A stretch of 64,000 nucleotides of DNA from Mortierella alpina. Its lineage: Eukaryota; Mortierellomycota; Mortierellomycetes; Mortierellales; Mortierellaceae. The number at the start of each line of letters is the position of its first letter. The stretch's first letter is position 1. Below, in pieces: positions 35,024 to 46,736 of this stretch. A model generated the notes under the pieces. That model was given only the letters and a program-made list of their open reading frames with translations. It had not been told where the DNA came from and searched no databases. The stretch covers positions 1,674,001 to 1,738,000 of the forward strand of contig JANATF010000003.1 in the NCBI GenBank assembly GCA_029449245.1. Direction: 5' to 3'. Both the position numbers and the translations under genes were made by a program.

Positions 35024-35206
35024 ACCGAGACATCAATGCGTGGGCATGCACAGAGACGGATCGCGCGTGTTTGCAGGCAGGGCGGGAAAAGGGATCAAGT
35101 AGGCGTCTTGGGAGGACAGGGAGTTGCGACGAACAAGAGGATACCAGCATTTCTATGGCTCCAAGTGACTGCGTGGTTCTATTTTCGACGTGAACGTGTT
35201 CTTATT

Positions 35207-37593
35207 CTAAAGGGTATCGCTGCCTTTTGGCAGTGCACCTGCTGTGCTGTCAACATCCCGAGGACTGGGGCGCCGCTCCTCCTCGATCATCCCGACCTCC
35301 TCTGCGTCCTGCTCATCCTCAAGCAAAAACACCTCTTGCTCCAAGCCAGTGCCATCCTTGCTATTGATGAAGCGTTCGGTCCCTCGCCGTCCAGAGCGGT
35401 GGCGCGAGGATGTCTGATCCAAGCCTCTGTCGCCACGATTCATCGCAGAGGCTCGATTCAAGTCTGCAATATCTTTTGCCGCCCTCCTGCTCTTGTCCTT
35501 CATCGCGCGGAGTTTCATAAAGTGATAGAATCCAATGCCCGTCAGGGTGATGAAAAGTCCCAGGATGTTGACTAACGTCAATTGGTCATGGAACACCAGA
35601 GAGGATACAACGATGGTCACCACCTCCTAAAGAAAAGTCCAGAGATAGACACGCATTTGGTATGTCAGTGTCCCAGATCATCCATAGTCTGGCAAGCATA
35701 TCTCCCTGGCGGCGTGCTGAAGAGTTGTACCTTGATGATCCCCAGCACTGACAGAGATACAACGCTCGTCCTGGCTATCAAGTTGAATTCCGCCAACACC
35801 ATGGCAAATGCAAATATACCTCCTAGAAACAGCAGGCCAAGAGTTCCCAGGCTGGATCCAACGGTTTGGAAGAACTCGGATCTGAAAATATTCCCGAATC
35901 CCTCGAAAATGCCCGCCACTACGCACAGACAGACTCCCATGATGGGCGACAGGAAGAAAATGGTTGAGATTGGGTTGGCGAGGCTTCCTGTCTTTGTGTC
36001 GGTTCGTTCGAGAAGTAGTTGTGTTAGGGACCACCTCAGACCACCCAAGACTGAAGCTAGCATCACTTGTATGAACCTGTTGGAAACCTCAAAAGGCCGG
36101 CATTAGTCTTAGAAGGTCCAAAGTCGTTTGAATGCGTTGTTTTGAAAGTGCGCGTGAATGCGTTGTATGGAAAATGACCCGTACCCTATTAGCACAAAGT
36201 CGACTTCTGACATGACCATCATAAACAGGCCAACGCATATGACACCGATGACGCCTGCTAATGTCCAGGTAGGTCGCTCTAGCCTGAAAGCGAATGCGAA
36301 TAGTAGGACAAAGGCCAACGAGGAAGACTTGCACATGGCTATAGAGTCAATCAACAAGAGTACAGGATGGCATTGGTTATTCAAATCCATGGTTCAGTGA
36401 TACTCAAAGCCATATTGTAGGTTGGTCCGATGGAGACTTACTGTAGAAGGCGAGCGTGATCGACTTCAAACTGCTGTTGCTAAGGCCCACATCTAACCCC
36501 GAGGCTACAGCACACGGCATGATTTTTGTCCTACGAGAAAAAAAAACGGATCAGTTTCCTGCCTGCTGCATCGTCGCCAACAGCACCACCAGTAACATTC
36601 AAGGAGTGCCGTCATACCCTAGATCTTTTGCAGAAGGCGCTGACTGCGGCCGCAAACTTGGGACCAGCAAGAGAGTAAGGGACGAGAGCAGGAACTGGGC
36701 AACCATATGGAGGCATGTCGTAAAAAGTGGGAACCGAAAGTTGTGATGATTTGGTGAAAACAGCCACTTGTTGTAGAAGGAGAGCGATGTTGAGGTGCCG
36801 TACCTATAATGTTCGAACAATTGTTAGCAGCGACGCAAGAAGAGAGTCTCTTGGGCCCCATGGACACAGAACATGAGTGATAAACGGTGCAACAAAAAGA
36901 CAAATGGGTTCCTAACCACGCAAATATGTAAAACACGTTCCAGAACATCTTGATTTTCAGCTGTCGCTTGGCTATTAGTCGTTCCTGATCTGTCTGCATG
37001 GCGCCGAGCTCTGGCAGAGGCGCGCCTGTGTGTGAGGGCCTCTGACTCCGCTTTTTTGATTTCCTCCCTTGCCGCGGGCGTCCTTCATGCGCTGGGTATT
37101 TCCTGGACCGACTTTGCACCCCGTTCAAGTGGGCGCCCTCGAGTGCGGTCAGTGGCAGCGTGTCATAGTCCTCCGTGTATGGGCGAGGATCGTTCTCAAA
37201 GTCGAGTCCAATAGTGGTCCCTGTGCCTGTTTCACCGACACGCATACCCATGCCCATGCCTCCTCTTCGGGTATTAGTGCTATTGGCCAACAAGCGCTGC
37301 GTGTCCTCTTCTCCTTCGCTCCCGTCCTCTCCATCCATAACGTCCTCGTCCGTACTGTATCCGTCGTTGAAGTCGCTTTCTGCAGGGTGGTCGCCAGAAA
37401 TCTCCCATTCGATGCCATCATCACTGCTGTGGCTCTCTATACTTGAAATGCTGTTTGCTCGACGACGACCATTGTGCTGTGTCCTGTTTACTGAGTCTGG
37501 TGAATGGCTGTGCGGTTCGTTGTTGGATGATGTGAGAGCTATTGCTGAGGGAGAGTGTGCACCAGCTAATGAAGCCTCGGGGGAGTTCACCAT
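35207..37593 (-). CDS. SLC35/TPT-family membrane transporter (nucleotide-sugar type)
   Basis: Exons 36917-37593, 36618-36803, 36442-36530, 36185-36338, 35731-36076 and 35207-35626 give 623 residues. The first 200 residues are hydrophilic and acidic (SSDDGIEWEISGD, Gly-Met repeats). About ten membrane helices of the drug/metabolite transporter fold follow. Family marks are YNKWLFSP near the start of the fold, GLSNSSLKSITLAFYTMCKSSSLAFVL, ASVLGGLRWSLTQLLL and GIIKEVVTIVVSSLVFHDQL with GIGFYH close to the end. These fit the SLC35C2/Sly41-like branch, which works in Golgi or ER membranes with nucleotide-sugars or phosphorylated sugars. The substrate cannot be assigned. A soluble tail ends SKDGTGLEQE ... 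GSDTL. The first intron has an unusual gttagg donor, fixed by the conserved AWYGTSTSLSFYNKW join. Confidence 0.85.
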
Positions 37594-37725
37594 TTTCAAA
37601 AAGAGATGCTGGGTTCTTCACCGGTAGCTGTTCTTCATTGGCGGAAATGAGAGAGGTAAGGGAATTGAAGAATTGAAGAACGTGCGTTGTTGTTCAAATA
37701 AAAATTTAAATATATCAACGAGACC

Positions 37726-39468
37726 CTAGAACTTAAAGACATGCTCATTGGTAAGCCCGAGCTCCTTCAATGCACCATCGACGTCGCCCTGGGTAAAGTT
37801 GGGACCCTTGGGACCGCTGACAGACTTCATCATGGCTATGTGAAAAGTGGACACAAGCAAGAGTGCGGGGGGCAATTAGCACAGATACGTATCTATTTAA
37901 TGGCTCGCGATGATATTCAGGAAAAAACTTACGAGGAGGTCCACAGACAAAGACCTTGGTGTTGCCAGATCCAATCTCAGGGACGTGTTTCTTGATCAAC
38001 TCTGCAGTGACATAGCCAGTTGGCCCCTTCCAGCCATCAACGGGCTTGTCGATCACGTAGGTGACCTTGAAGCGGTCAGGGTGAGCCTTTGCAAGGCCAT
38101 CGATCTCATCCTTCAAGATGATGTCTTCGGGTGTAACGTTGGCAAAGATGAGGTTGATCTTGGTCTTGTCCTCCTTGTCCTTGAGAAGTCCATTCATGAC
38201 CTGGATCATAGGTGTGATGCCGGAGCCTCCAGCAATCATCGTAACAGACTCGTGCTGGTTAGCCTTAATAGGGTACTTGCTGATTGGACCTGTTAGGAGA
38301 TGAATAACGTAAACGGCCTTATCAGCACACATGGTCCGATTTCTGTGCAACTTCTTCAATCATCAAAACGATTCAACGGACCCTTGACAGCAATCGTATC
38401 GCCAGGCTTCATGCTGTGAAAGTGCGAAGACATTGGGCCACCTATTGAAGATAGTACAAGTACAAATGCAAGGTACCAGCGAAACGCGCAGCGAGAGAGA
38501 CATTCATCGTTTGTTAGTCAACACGAAAAATCAATCTCCGGCAGGACGATTTTCCGCGCAGTGTTATATAAGGATATGGATCTTAGGATATTATTAATAC
38601 TGCTGTGCATCACAACGTCAGGCGTGGAACGTACCTTCGTAGCGCTTGATAACAAAGTCAAAGGAGCCAGTGTGGTCAGCATCAGATGTAGGGGTATAGG
38701 GGCGGATGACGGGCTTGCCATCCTCCTTGACAAACTTGGTGACAACGCACGAGGCAACGTGCAATCCCAGGTTCTGGCCCTCTTCCAGTTCAAAAGTGAA
38801 ACGGCTGGTGTTGGGAGTCAGCTTTTGCACGTTCTTCAGCTTGAAGTCAACAAAGGCATTGGGATCCAATGCAGCGGCAATAGGCTCCTTGGGTGCGGCA
38901 GCAACTGCGGGCTCGGCCTTGGCAGCAGCGGCGGGGGCGCCTCCCAACTTGTCGCCATAGTAAGCATAGGCCGCTAAGCGTGGGTAAATCAAGTCATCAG
39001 GAAGGTTTTGTTAGGTCAATTAGGACATGCAACGGCCGATTCGTCCTCGAATGAGAAATCCTTGACAGAATCGACAGCTCTGTAGTAGCAACATGCACAT
39101 GAGGTATAGAGAATGACCAACAGAGAAGAAGGCCTTCATGAGCATTTCGTTGTCGCAAAGGGCACCTTGCTAACAATTCAAAGTCATTGTTGCTTACCAG
39201 CAGCAGCAACACCAAAAGGCAAGCCAACAGTCAAAAGCTTGCTGGTACCACCAGAGGACTTTGTTGAGGTGGAGTAGGCGTGTCTCTGAAGAAACAATCA
39301 AGCAATTTAAACGTGAGGGAGGTCAGGCACCAGGCAATCTCATTCCTCGAGCAATACGAAATACAATCTACTTTTCTTCCCGCGATCTTTCCACCAATGC
39401 AAACTTACAGGAGCAGCCTCGGAAAGGACACGGACAGTGGTCTTGATGGGGTTGATCAAACGAAGCAT
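37726..39468 (-). CDS. NADH-cytochrome b5 reductase, membrane/mitochondrial type (MCR1/CBR1-like)
   Basis: Exons 39409-39468, 39198-39285, 38635-38973, 38382-38441, 37933-38289 and 37726-37835 give 337 residues. The N-terminus is rich in Arg, Ser and Thr (MLRLINPIKTTVRVL ... RHAYSTSTKS), then a short hydrophobic segment (LLTVGLPFGVAAA), as in Mcr1, which sits in the outer membrane and intermembrane space. The FAD-binding motif is RPYTPTSDAD. The NADH part has MIAGGSGITPM and VFVCGPPPMMKSVSG, and the protein ends HVFKF as usual. It passes electrons from NADH to cytochrome b5 or related acceptors for sterol and lipid desaturation and antioxidant recycling. The intron between 38382 and 38289 uses a donor gtccgt, far from consensus, yet required to build the conserved VKGPISKYP. 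Confidence 0.9.
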
Positions 39469-39607
39469 GGCGACGAGAATTGAAGACAGGAGCGAAGAGG
39501 AGCAAGGAAAAAGAAGAAAAGAGAAAAAAACGAAGCGAAAAGAAGAACCGCGTTTCACGATCAGATCGTACAAGGAAAAAAAAGACGTCATTCGAAACGA
39601 ATGAATA

Positions 39608-39680
39608 AGCCCAACGTGGGGATCGAACCCACAACCTTCAGATTAGAAGTCTGATGCTCTACCGATTGAGCTAGCCGGGC
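39608..39680 (-). tRNA. tRNA-Arg (anticodon UCU)
   Basis: A 73-base cloverleaf with no intron. The acceptor stem GCCCGGC pairs with GTTGGGC using two G-U pairs. The D-arm is GCTC/GAGC. The anticodon stem TCAGA/TCTGA encloses the loop CTTCTAA, anticodon TCT. The B box reads GGTTCGATCC. It reads AGA codons. It lies 140 bases downstream of the reductase start and points the same way. Confidence 0.93.
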
Positions 39681-39949
39681 GGAATAAGCATTTTCCTTCA
39701 CGTGACATACGCGTTCAACCAATATCATTGGTTGAGAGTGCAGAACATTTTGCATATGGTAAACTAATGAGCAAAATTCATTCAATTAGCGAGGGTTGGT
39801 CAAATATGGAGGGTCCATCTGACTACGTCACAGACATTATCATGTATTTCCCAACCATATACGTATTTCCTTCCAAGAATAAACAAATTGAATAAATACA
39901 GTTTGCTGCCCTGACTCGAAGCTCCTTCCTTTTGAATAGGATCCTTTTC

Positions 39950-40030
39950 GTCAACTTGGCCGAGTGGTTAAGGCGTATGACTTGAAATCATATGGGATTT
40001 CCCGCGCAGGTTCAAACCCTGCAGTTGACG
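39950..40030 (+). tRNA. tRNA-Ser (anticodon UGA)
   Basis: An 81-base class II tRNA with a long variable arm. The acceptor stem GTCAACT pairs with AGTTGAC. The D-arm GGCCGAGTGGTTAAGGC is typical of tRNA-Ser. The anticodon loop CTTGAAA gives TGA, and the B box is GGTTCAAACCC. A short T run (tctttt) a few bases downstream can end Pol III transcription. It reads UCA codons. It is divergent from the tRNA-Arg, 269 bases away. Confidence 0.93.
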
Positions 40031-40744
40031 TTATCTTTTGCCTCAATGGCGGCTGGCTTTACTTTTGTTCGTTTTGGACGAGAAGGAAGCAATGGGATCG
40101 ACGATGGTTGTATATGCTCGGCGGTTCTGTTGTGCATGATTGATGATATTTTGTCCCATTGCGGCGCTCGGGCCCCATGGATTGCTGAATTGATCACCTG
40201 CGCTTGATCTTGATATCAAAATAAAAGCACTTTGTGGGTTTAAGAGGCGGCGACGATTTGGAGTTGCATCATGTAAGCATGTTCCTAAAAGACCATTCCA
40301 GCAGTGCAACATACAGTTTTTGTGGATTTCAAATGTTTTTTATTCTCGGGGTCTCGACAAAGGCACAAAGTAGGACTGGTAAGAGGAAAAGAAAACCGAA
40401 AACAATCCTTCTGCAAAAACTCAATAAAGAGCCGCAGTATGCTATCGGAAACAGAATAAAAAAAAAGTTGAAGAGGGAAACAGGGGAGGGGGGGGGGGTT
40501 TAGTTTTACTTGACGACAAGTGGCCGGCATCTGAATGATCCAGATCGGTACGGTCATAGCTTGGGTGGGTTCGGCAAGGCTCCTTTCAGGGTTGGGGAAA
40601 GGCATGTACGATTCACGATGGCACGAGAGTAAAGATAAGTTAATATCTTTGGCAGATCGCGGGTGTACAGGGGCTTGAGGGTGTTCTTTTTCTTGAGTTT
40701 TCTTTTCACAAATGGGTCATGGCGGGGTGGGCAGTTTGCTTGGT
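40031..40744. other. Intergenic region with a poly-G tract, no gene seen
   Basis: This lies between the tRNA-Ser and the 3' end of the Ecl1-like gene and probably holds the latter's 3' UTR. A short run of consecutive G near 40488-40497 breaks an otherwise AT-rich stretch. No other feature was seen. Confidence 0.45.
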
Positions 40745-41122
40745 TTATCCATGGAGGACCAAAGGCTGACGACGGACGGCGCTTCGGCTGATGGGCAGGC
40801 AGCGGATGCTGGTAGTGGCAGCAGGGATCGGCGTGAAGGAGGAGGCATTCTTGCTGATTCCGCCACGACTGGCCATCGAAGAGGGCACCAGGGTCGAGGA
40901 TCTGAACATGGACGGGTACGTCACGGTCATGGGCGAATGAGCAAAGCGCTTTATCGAAGACGACGAGGACGAAGACGACGACGAGGTCAGAAGAGTCGAG
41001 GAAGCGACAGGCTTGTGGGCGAGGGACATGAGCTTGTCCATCCTGGAGCATTCCTTGGAGCAATAAACAGCGCCAAGATCCATGACGTGCTTCTCGCAGA
41101 ACAGGCACCAATCAGAGTCCAT
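40745..41122 (-). CDS. Small Ecl1-like (life-span regulatory factor type) protein
   Basis: A single exon of 125 residues. The start MDSDWCLFCEKHVMDLGAVY and the next residues CSKEC form a CxxC...CxxxC zinc-binding pattern of the kind in fungal Ecl1-family proteins, whose fission-yeast members extend chronological life span when overproduced and respond to starvation. The rest is low-complexity Ser (a run of ten) and basic. The start is fixed because the Cys cluster lies at the N-terminus. There is no signal or membrane segment. I see the zinc-type Cys pattern directly; the Ecl1 assignment is by resemblance of this short stretch and is moderate. It could instead be another small zinc protein. 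Confidence 0.6.
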   Translation of the reverse strand: MDSDWCLFCEKHVMDLGAVYCSKECSRMDKLMSLAHKPVASSTLLTSSSSSSSSSSIKRFAHSPMTVTYPSMFRSSTLVPSSMASRGGISKNASSFTPIPAATTSIRCLPISRSAVRRQPLVLHG

Positions 41123-41439
41123 TGTGAGGTAGTGGGGAGAAAGGGAGGTCGGGTTGGGTTTGCTGGGTTGCAGGTTGTTCAGAGCAAGAGATCACTCGGG
41201 GAGCAGAGATCAAATGTGCTGGTAAGAAAAAAGGAAAAAGAAGAGGAGAAAGATCAAACCAGCGCACAGAGCCAGCGACTATTTATTGTTGACTGGCTGT
41301 CCCTGCTTTGCCACCGCGCAACTTCTCTTCCTTTCTGGCCGTTTCCACAACAACCGGCTGGGTTCAAAAAAAATGCGCCGCTGACAAAAAAAAAAAGGAT
41401 TATTAAAATATGTTCTATATACAATTGGAAATGACAAGG
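41123..41439. promoter_or_regulatory. Upstream region of the Ecl1-like gene
   Basis: About 320 bases between the Ecl1-like start and the stop of the next minus-strand gene. It is CT-rich on the coding strand near the start and holds A runs near 41368-41397. No further element was recognised. Confidence 0.4.
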
Positions 41440-42293
41440 CTAGAGGAGCGAGAAGAGATAGAGCATTTTCTTGGTGTCGAGGGTGCCGTCTTTCTGCACA
41501 AAGTGGGCACCAAGTTTTCGTCCAGGATACAAGCTGCGCCTTGGAAGATGAAGATTGATGCCAAGGACCGACTTGGTATCTTGCCCGTCCTCTATCTCAA
41601 TAGCGGCAGCAGATGGAGTCGACGTGGTGGATGGCGCCTTCTTTTCTACAACTTCCACTGGTAGCATCTCGGACAGGATACCTTCGCACTTGCTGCCGCT
41701 ACGTGTGTCGCATAATTATTCACAACCGTTCCGGGTTTTAGTCGCCAGAATGTATGTACCGCAATCGCGAAGTAGTTACAATGCATATTGACTTACATGT
41801 CAACAGAGTCATCACAGGGTTGCTCTGTACTACCGTAGATATGAAGAGTATACTTGCCTGATGCCAGCGTCTCTGGGACACGGAACTGAGTTGAAACTAC
41901 TTGCGTGTCTTGGGATTGCGTGGTGGCAAAAGAGGTCAGGGTTGTTGTCCAGACCACCAACAGGGCACTCGAATGTCGCTCAGGTCATACAGAACATGCC
42001 AAGTTCAAAACTTTATGTGTCTCACCTTGCCACTCGCGACGGGAAGCAGCGCTGATAGTGCCCATTCCTGCATCATAGCCATCCTCCGTCATGAGATGGA
42101 CTTTGGCCCAAACAAGTTTGGCTATGCCATTATGGTGCACTCTGTAAGTGATCGGTAATGTTTCTCCTGTTGACAGCTTGCTGTTGGGCAATGGTGAGCC
42201 GAACTCGATGCTGTCGGCATGAACTATGCTTGCCCAGAGTCCAAAACCGAGCACGATCGACAGAAAGTTTCTAGATATGATCTGGGCGTACAT
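41440..42293 (-). CDS. Small secreted protein of unknown function
   Basis: Exons 42026-42293, 41797-41908 and 41440-41698 give 212 residues. A signal peptide is clear (MYAQIISRNFLSIVLGFGLW ... VHA). The mature part starts DSIEFGSPLPNSKLSTGETLPITY and looks like a single beta-sandwich. KLVWAKVHLMTEDGYDAGMG and SGKYTLHIYGSTEQPC are its best-ordered strands, and two Cys (in TEQPCDD and SKCEG) may pair. The pattern of an extracellular sheet domain with a Ser/Thr-rich tail is similar to fungal wall-associated Kre9/Ser-Thr-rich proteins, but I do not claim that family. The C-terminus is not hydrophobic, so no GPI anchor is expected. The first intron ends at an unusual aag acceptor at 41909. This was chosen because it alone restores the frame of the second exon. 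Confidence 0.65.
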
Positions 42294-43568
42294 GATAAGA
42301 GTGTGGGTAATGTGGGTTGGTTGGAGAGTGCAAGTCCAAGCATAAAACACAGAAAAAAAGAGAATGGTTGTGGACGTGAATGAATCGTTACAAAGAAATG
42401 AATGGAAGGGGAGCAATATCGGACGCGATGAGCTGGGGAGACATTCAGGCGTCCAAAAGGGCGCAGTTTTTATTCCTGGGATTATATAGTTGTGATGGAT
42501 ACCTGATGGCAAATGAGACTTTCTAAAGTCCTTGAGAAGCCAGGCTGGTTGCGAGACATTCTATCTCTGACCTGGGGTCTTTGGGACCAAGTCATCTTCC
42601 ATGTTCCAAAAGCAGAGGCCGGCGGCGGATGAAGGGAATACGAGAGACGAGTGGCGGATGGGGCAGCATATGATTTGTTTTCGTTCAAAGTAGAAGATGG
42701 GATCGTCGTGGTGATCAGAGCATGGGGTCCACATGGCTTGTAATATGGCCTGTGGAGACTGCTCGCCCAAAGACCCGTTCCCTTGACGGCAAATGAGGTG
42801 GCCAGTGTGCGATTTGCCACCATTTGGATGCGTTTGGGACGGGAGGGGCAAGGGACTAGGGAGGAGGGAAAGAAGGGGGGAGTGGAGTCTACTCTATTTG
42901 CAATTAGACTTCAGGGGGGGTCTCAAGAAAAAAAAAGAGCGTGCCAGAGCGACGCTGGCTCGCTGGCAGACAGGGTCAGCGTCAATTGCTCTCTCGGCCG
43001 TGCTGCACTTGTTGTGTGTGTCTGTGTGCACCTGTGTGCTCATGCATCCAGCAGGGCATGGCCACAGACACGCATAAACACGACCAGTACGCTGTCGTCT
43101 TTGATCCTCTCTCTTTCTCTCTTCTCTCTCACTCTCTCACTCTCTCTCTCTCTCCTTTCCTCACTCTCTTCTTTGCTTAGACCACCTTCCGTTCTTCAGC
43201 CTTTTTATTCCTTGCTTGCACCTGCCTTTGCCATACTGCAGTTGTCTGTCCCTTTTCTCACGCACCACAACTCTCACCCCCTCGCGCATCGATTGTCGCC
43301 TTTTTCTGTACCTCTATAAAGTCGTCTGTAATTTTTCCTCCTTTCATTTTTTGTTTTCCACTTTGCCTCAGCACCTTCCCTTTTTTATCCCGATTCGCTT
43401 CCTCCCTGGCTCCTGTGCTGCCTCTCGTTCTGCCCGATCCTCCTCGCTCCTGCTTGATTCGCTTTCACACCAGACCTTTTGCATCCAGCCTCCATCTCTG
43501 GCATCCGCATCCCGCTTCGCTCGCATCAGTAACCACTCCTTCTGTCGCCTGCAGCCCAATCGCACATC
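42294..43568. promoter_or_regulatory. Divergent promoter region between the secreted protein and the checkpoint kinase
   Basis: About 1.3 kb. A TATA-like stretch (ctatataat on the minus strand) lies near 42481-42489, about 190 bases before the secreted-protein start. The kinase side has a long CT-dominated leader: (ct)n at about 43108-43160, then Pyr-rich DNA up to the ATG. A (gt)n patch is at 43014-43036. Large open frames here come from the tracts and are not called. Confidence 0.5.
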
Positions 43569-46150
<2,582 letters not shown>

Positions 46151-46736
46151 AAGGGGCAGGTCTTCTTCAGCCTGAGATCTCTGTTTGATCCTCTGGTTTT
46201 CTTTTCTTTGGGCTTGTTCGTAAGGATGTGTTATATCAATGTTGTATATATATATGTCCCATTTCCGCTCCTCCTACAGCCTGTGAATTCTATGTTTGTT
46301 GTTTTCATCATCTGGCCACTGCGTTGTAATAAAAAGGCTAAGCTGCAACCTTTGTACACCTAAGCTATACTTGAACATGTTGCAGGCGCAAATTGGCATA
46401 GTTGGCTTTCCTGATAGCCATGGGGAGGACAAATACAAATAAGAGACTCAAAAACTAGAGATGGCAAGGCGAAAAGATAAAAAGAACTGGTAAGAAAGGA
46501 GAGAGAAATGGCGTATAGGCTATGAAGGCCTTACTTCGAGTATCCGCAGGTCGTCCTAGTCAAGTCACCATGCTTCCTACTCGTCACCGATACACAATGA
46601 AGACTTTCACGGCGAATTTCATTGTGATGTACGGAGTTCAAGACGTTGAAGGTGGTGGACAGCAAAAGCGAAAAACTTCATTCTATGAGGGTTGCAAAGC
46701 TCTCGTGTTTTTTGCACGGGTACAATAGGCACGTAG
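46151..46736. other. 3' flank of the kinase gene, no gene seen
   Basis: It holds the kinase 3' UTR with an AT-rich tract (gttgtatatatatatgtccc) near 46239 and aataaaaaggc near 46328, a plausible polyadenylation region. Then ordinary DNA leads into the tandem array. No coding region was supported. Confidence 0.45.

Noticed and set aside
34700-35575. 291-codon open frame on the + strand
   Set aside because: It runs antisense across the first dymeclin exon and the last transporter exon; both minus-strand exons are supported by family similarity and phase.
41960-42025. Short first intron (acceptor gag or tgag) for the secreted-protein gene
   Set aside because: These acceptors put the second exon in a frame with an early stop; the acceptor at 41909 restores the GKYTLHIYGS strand.
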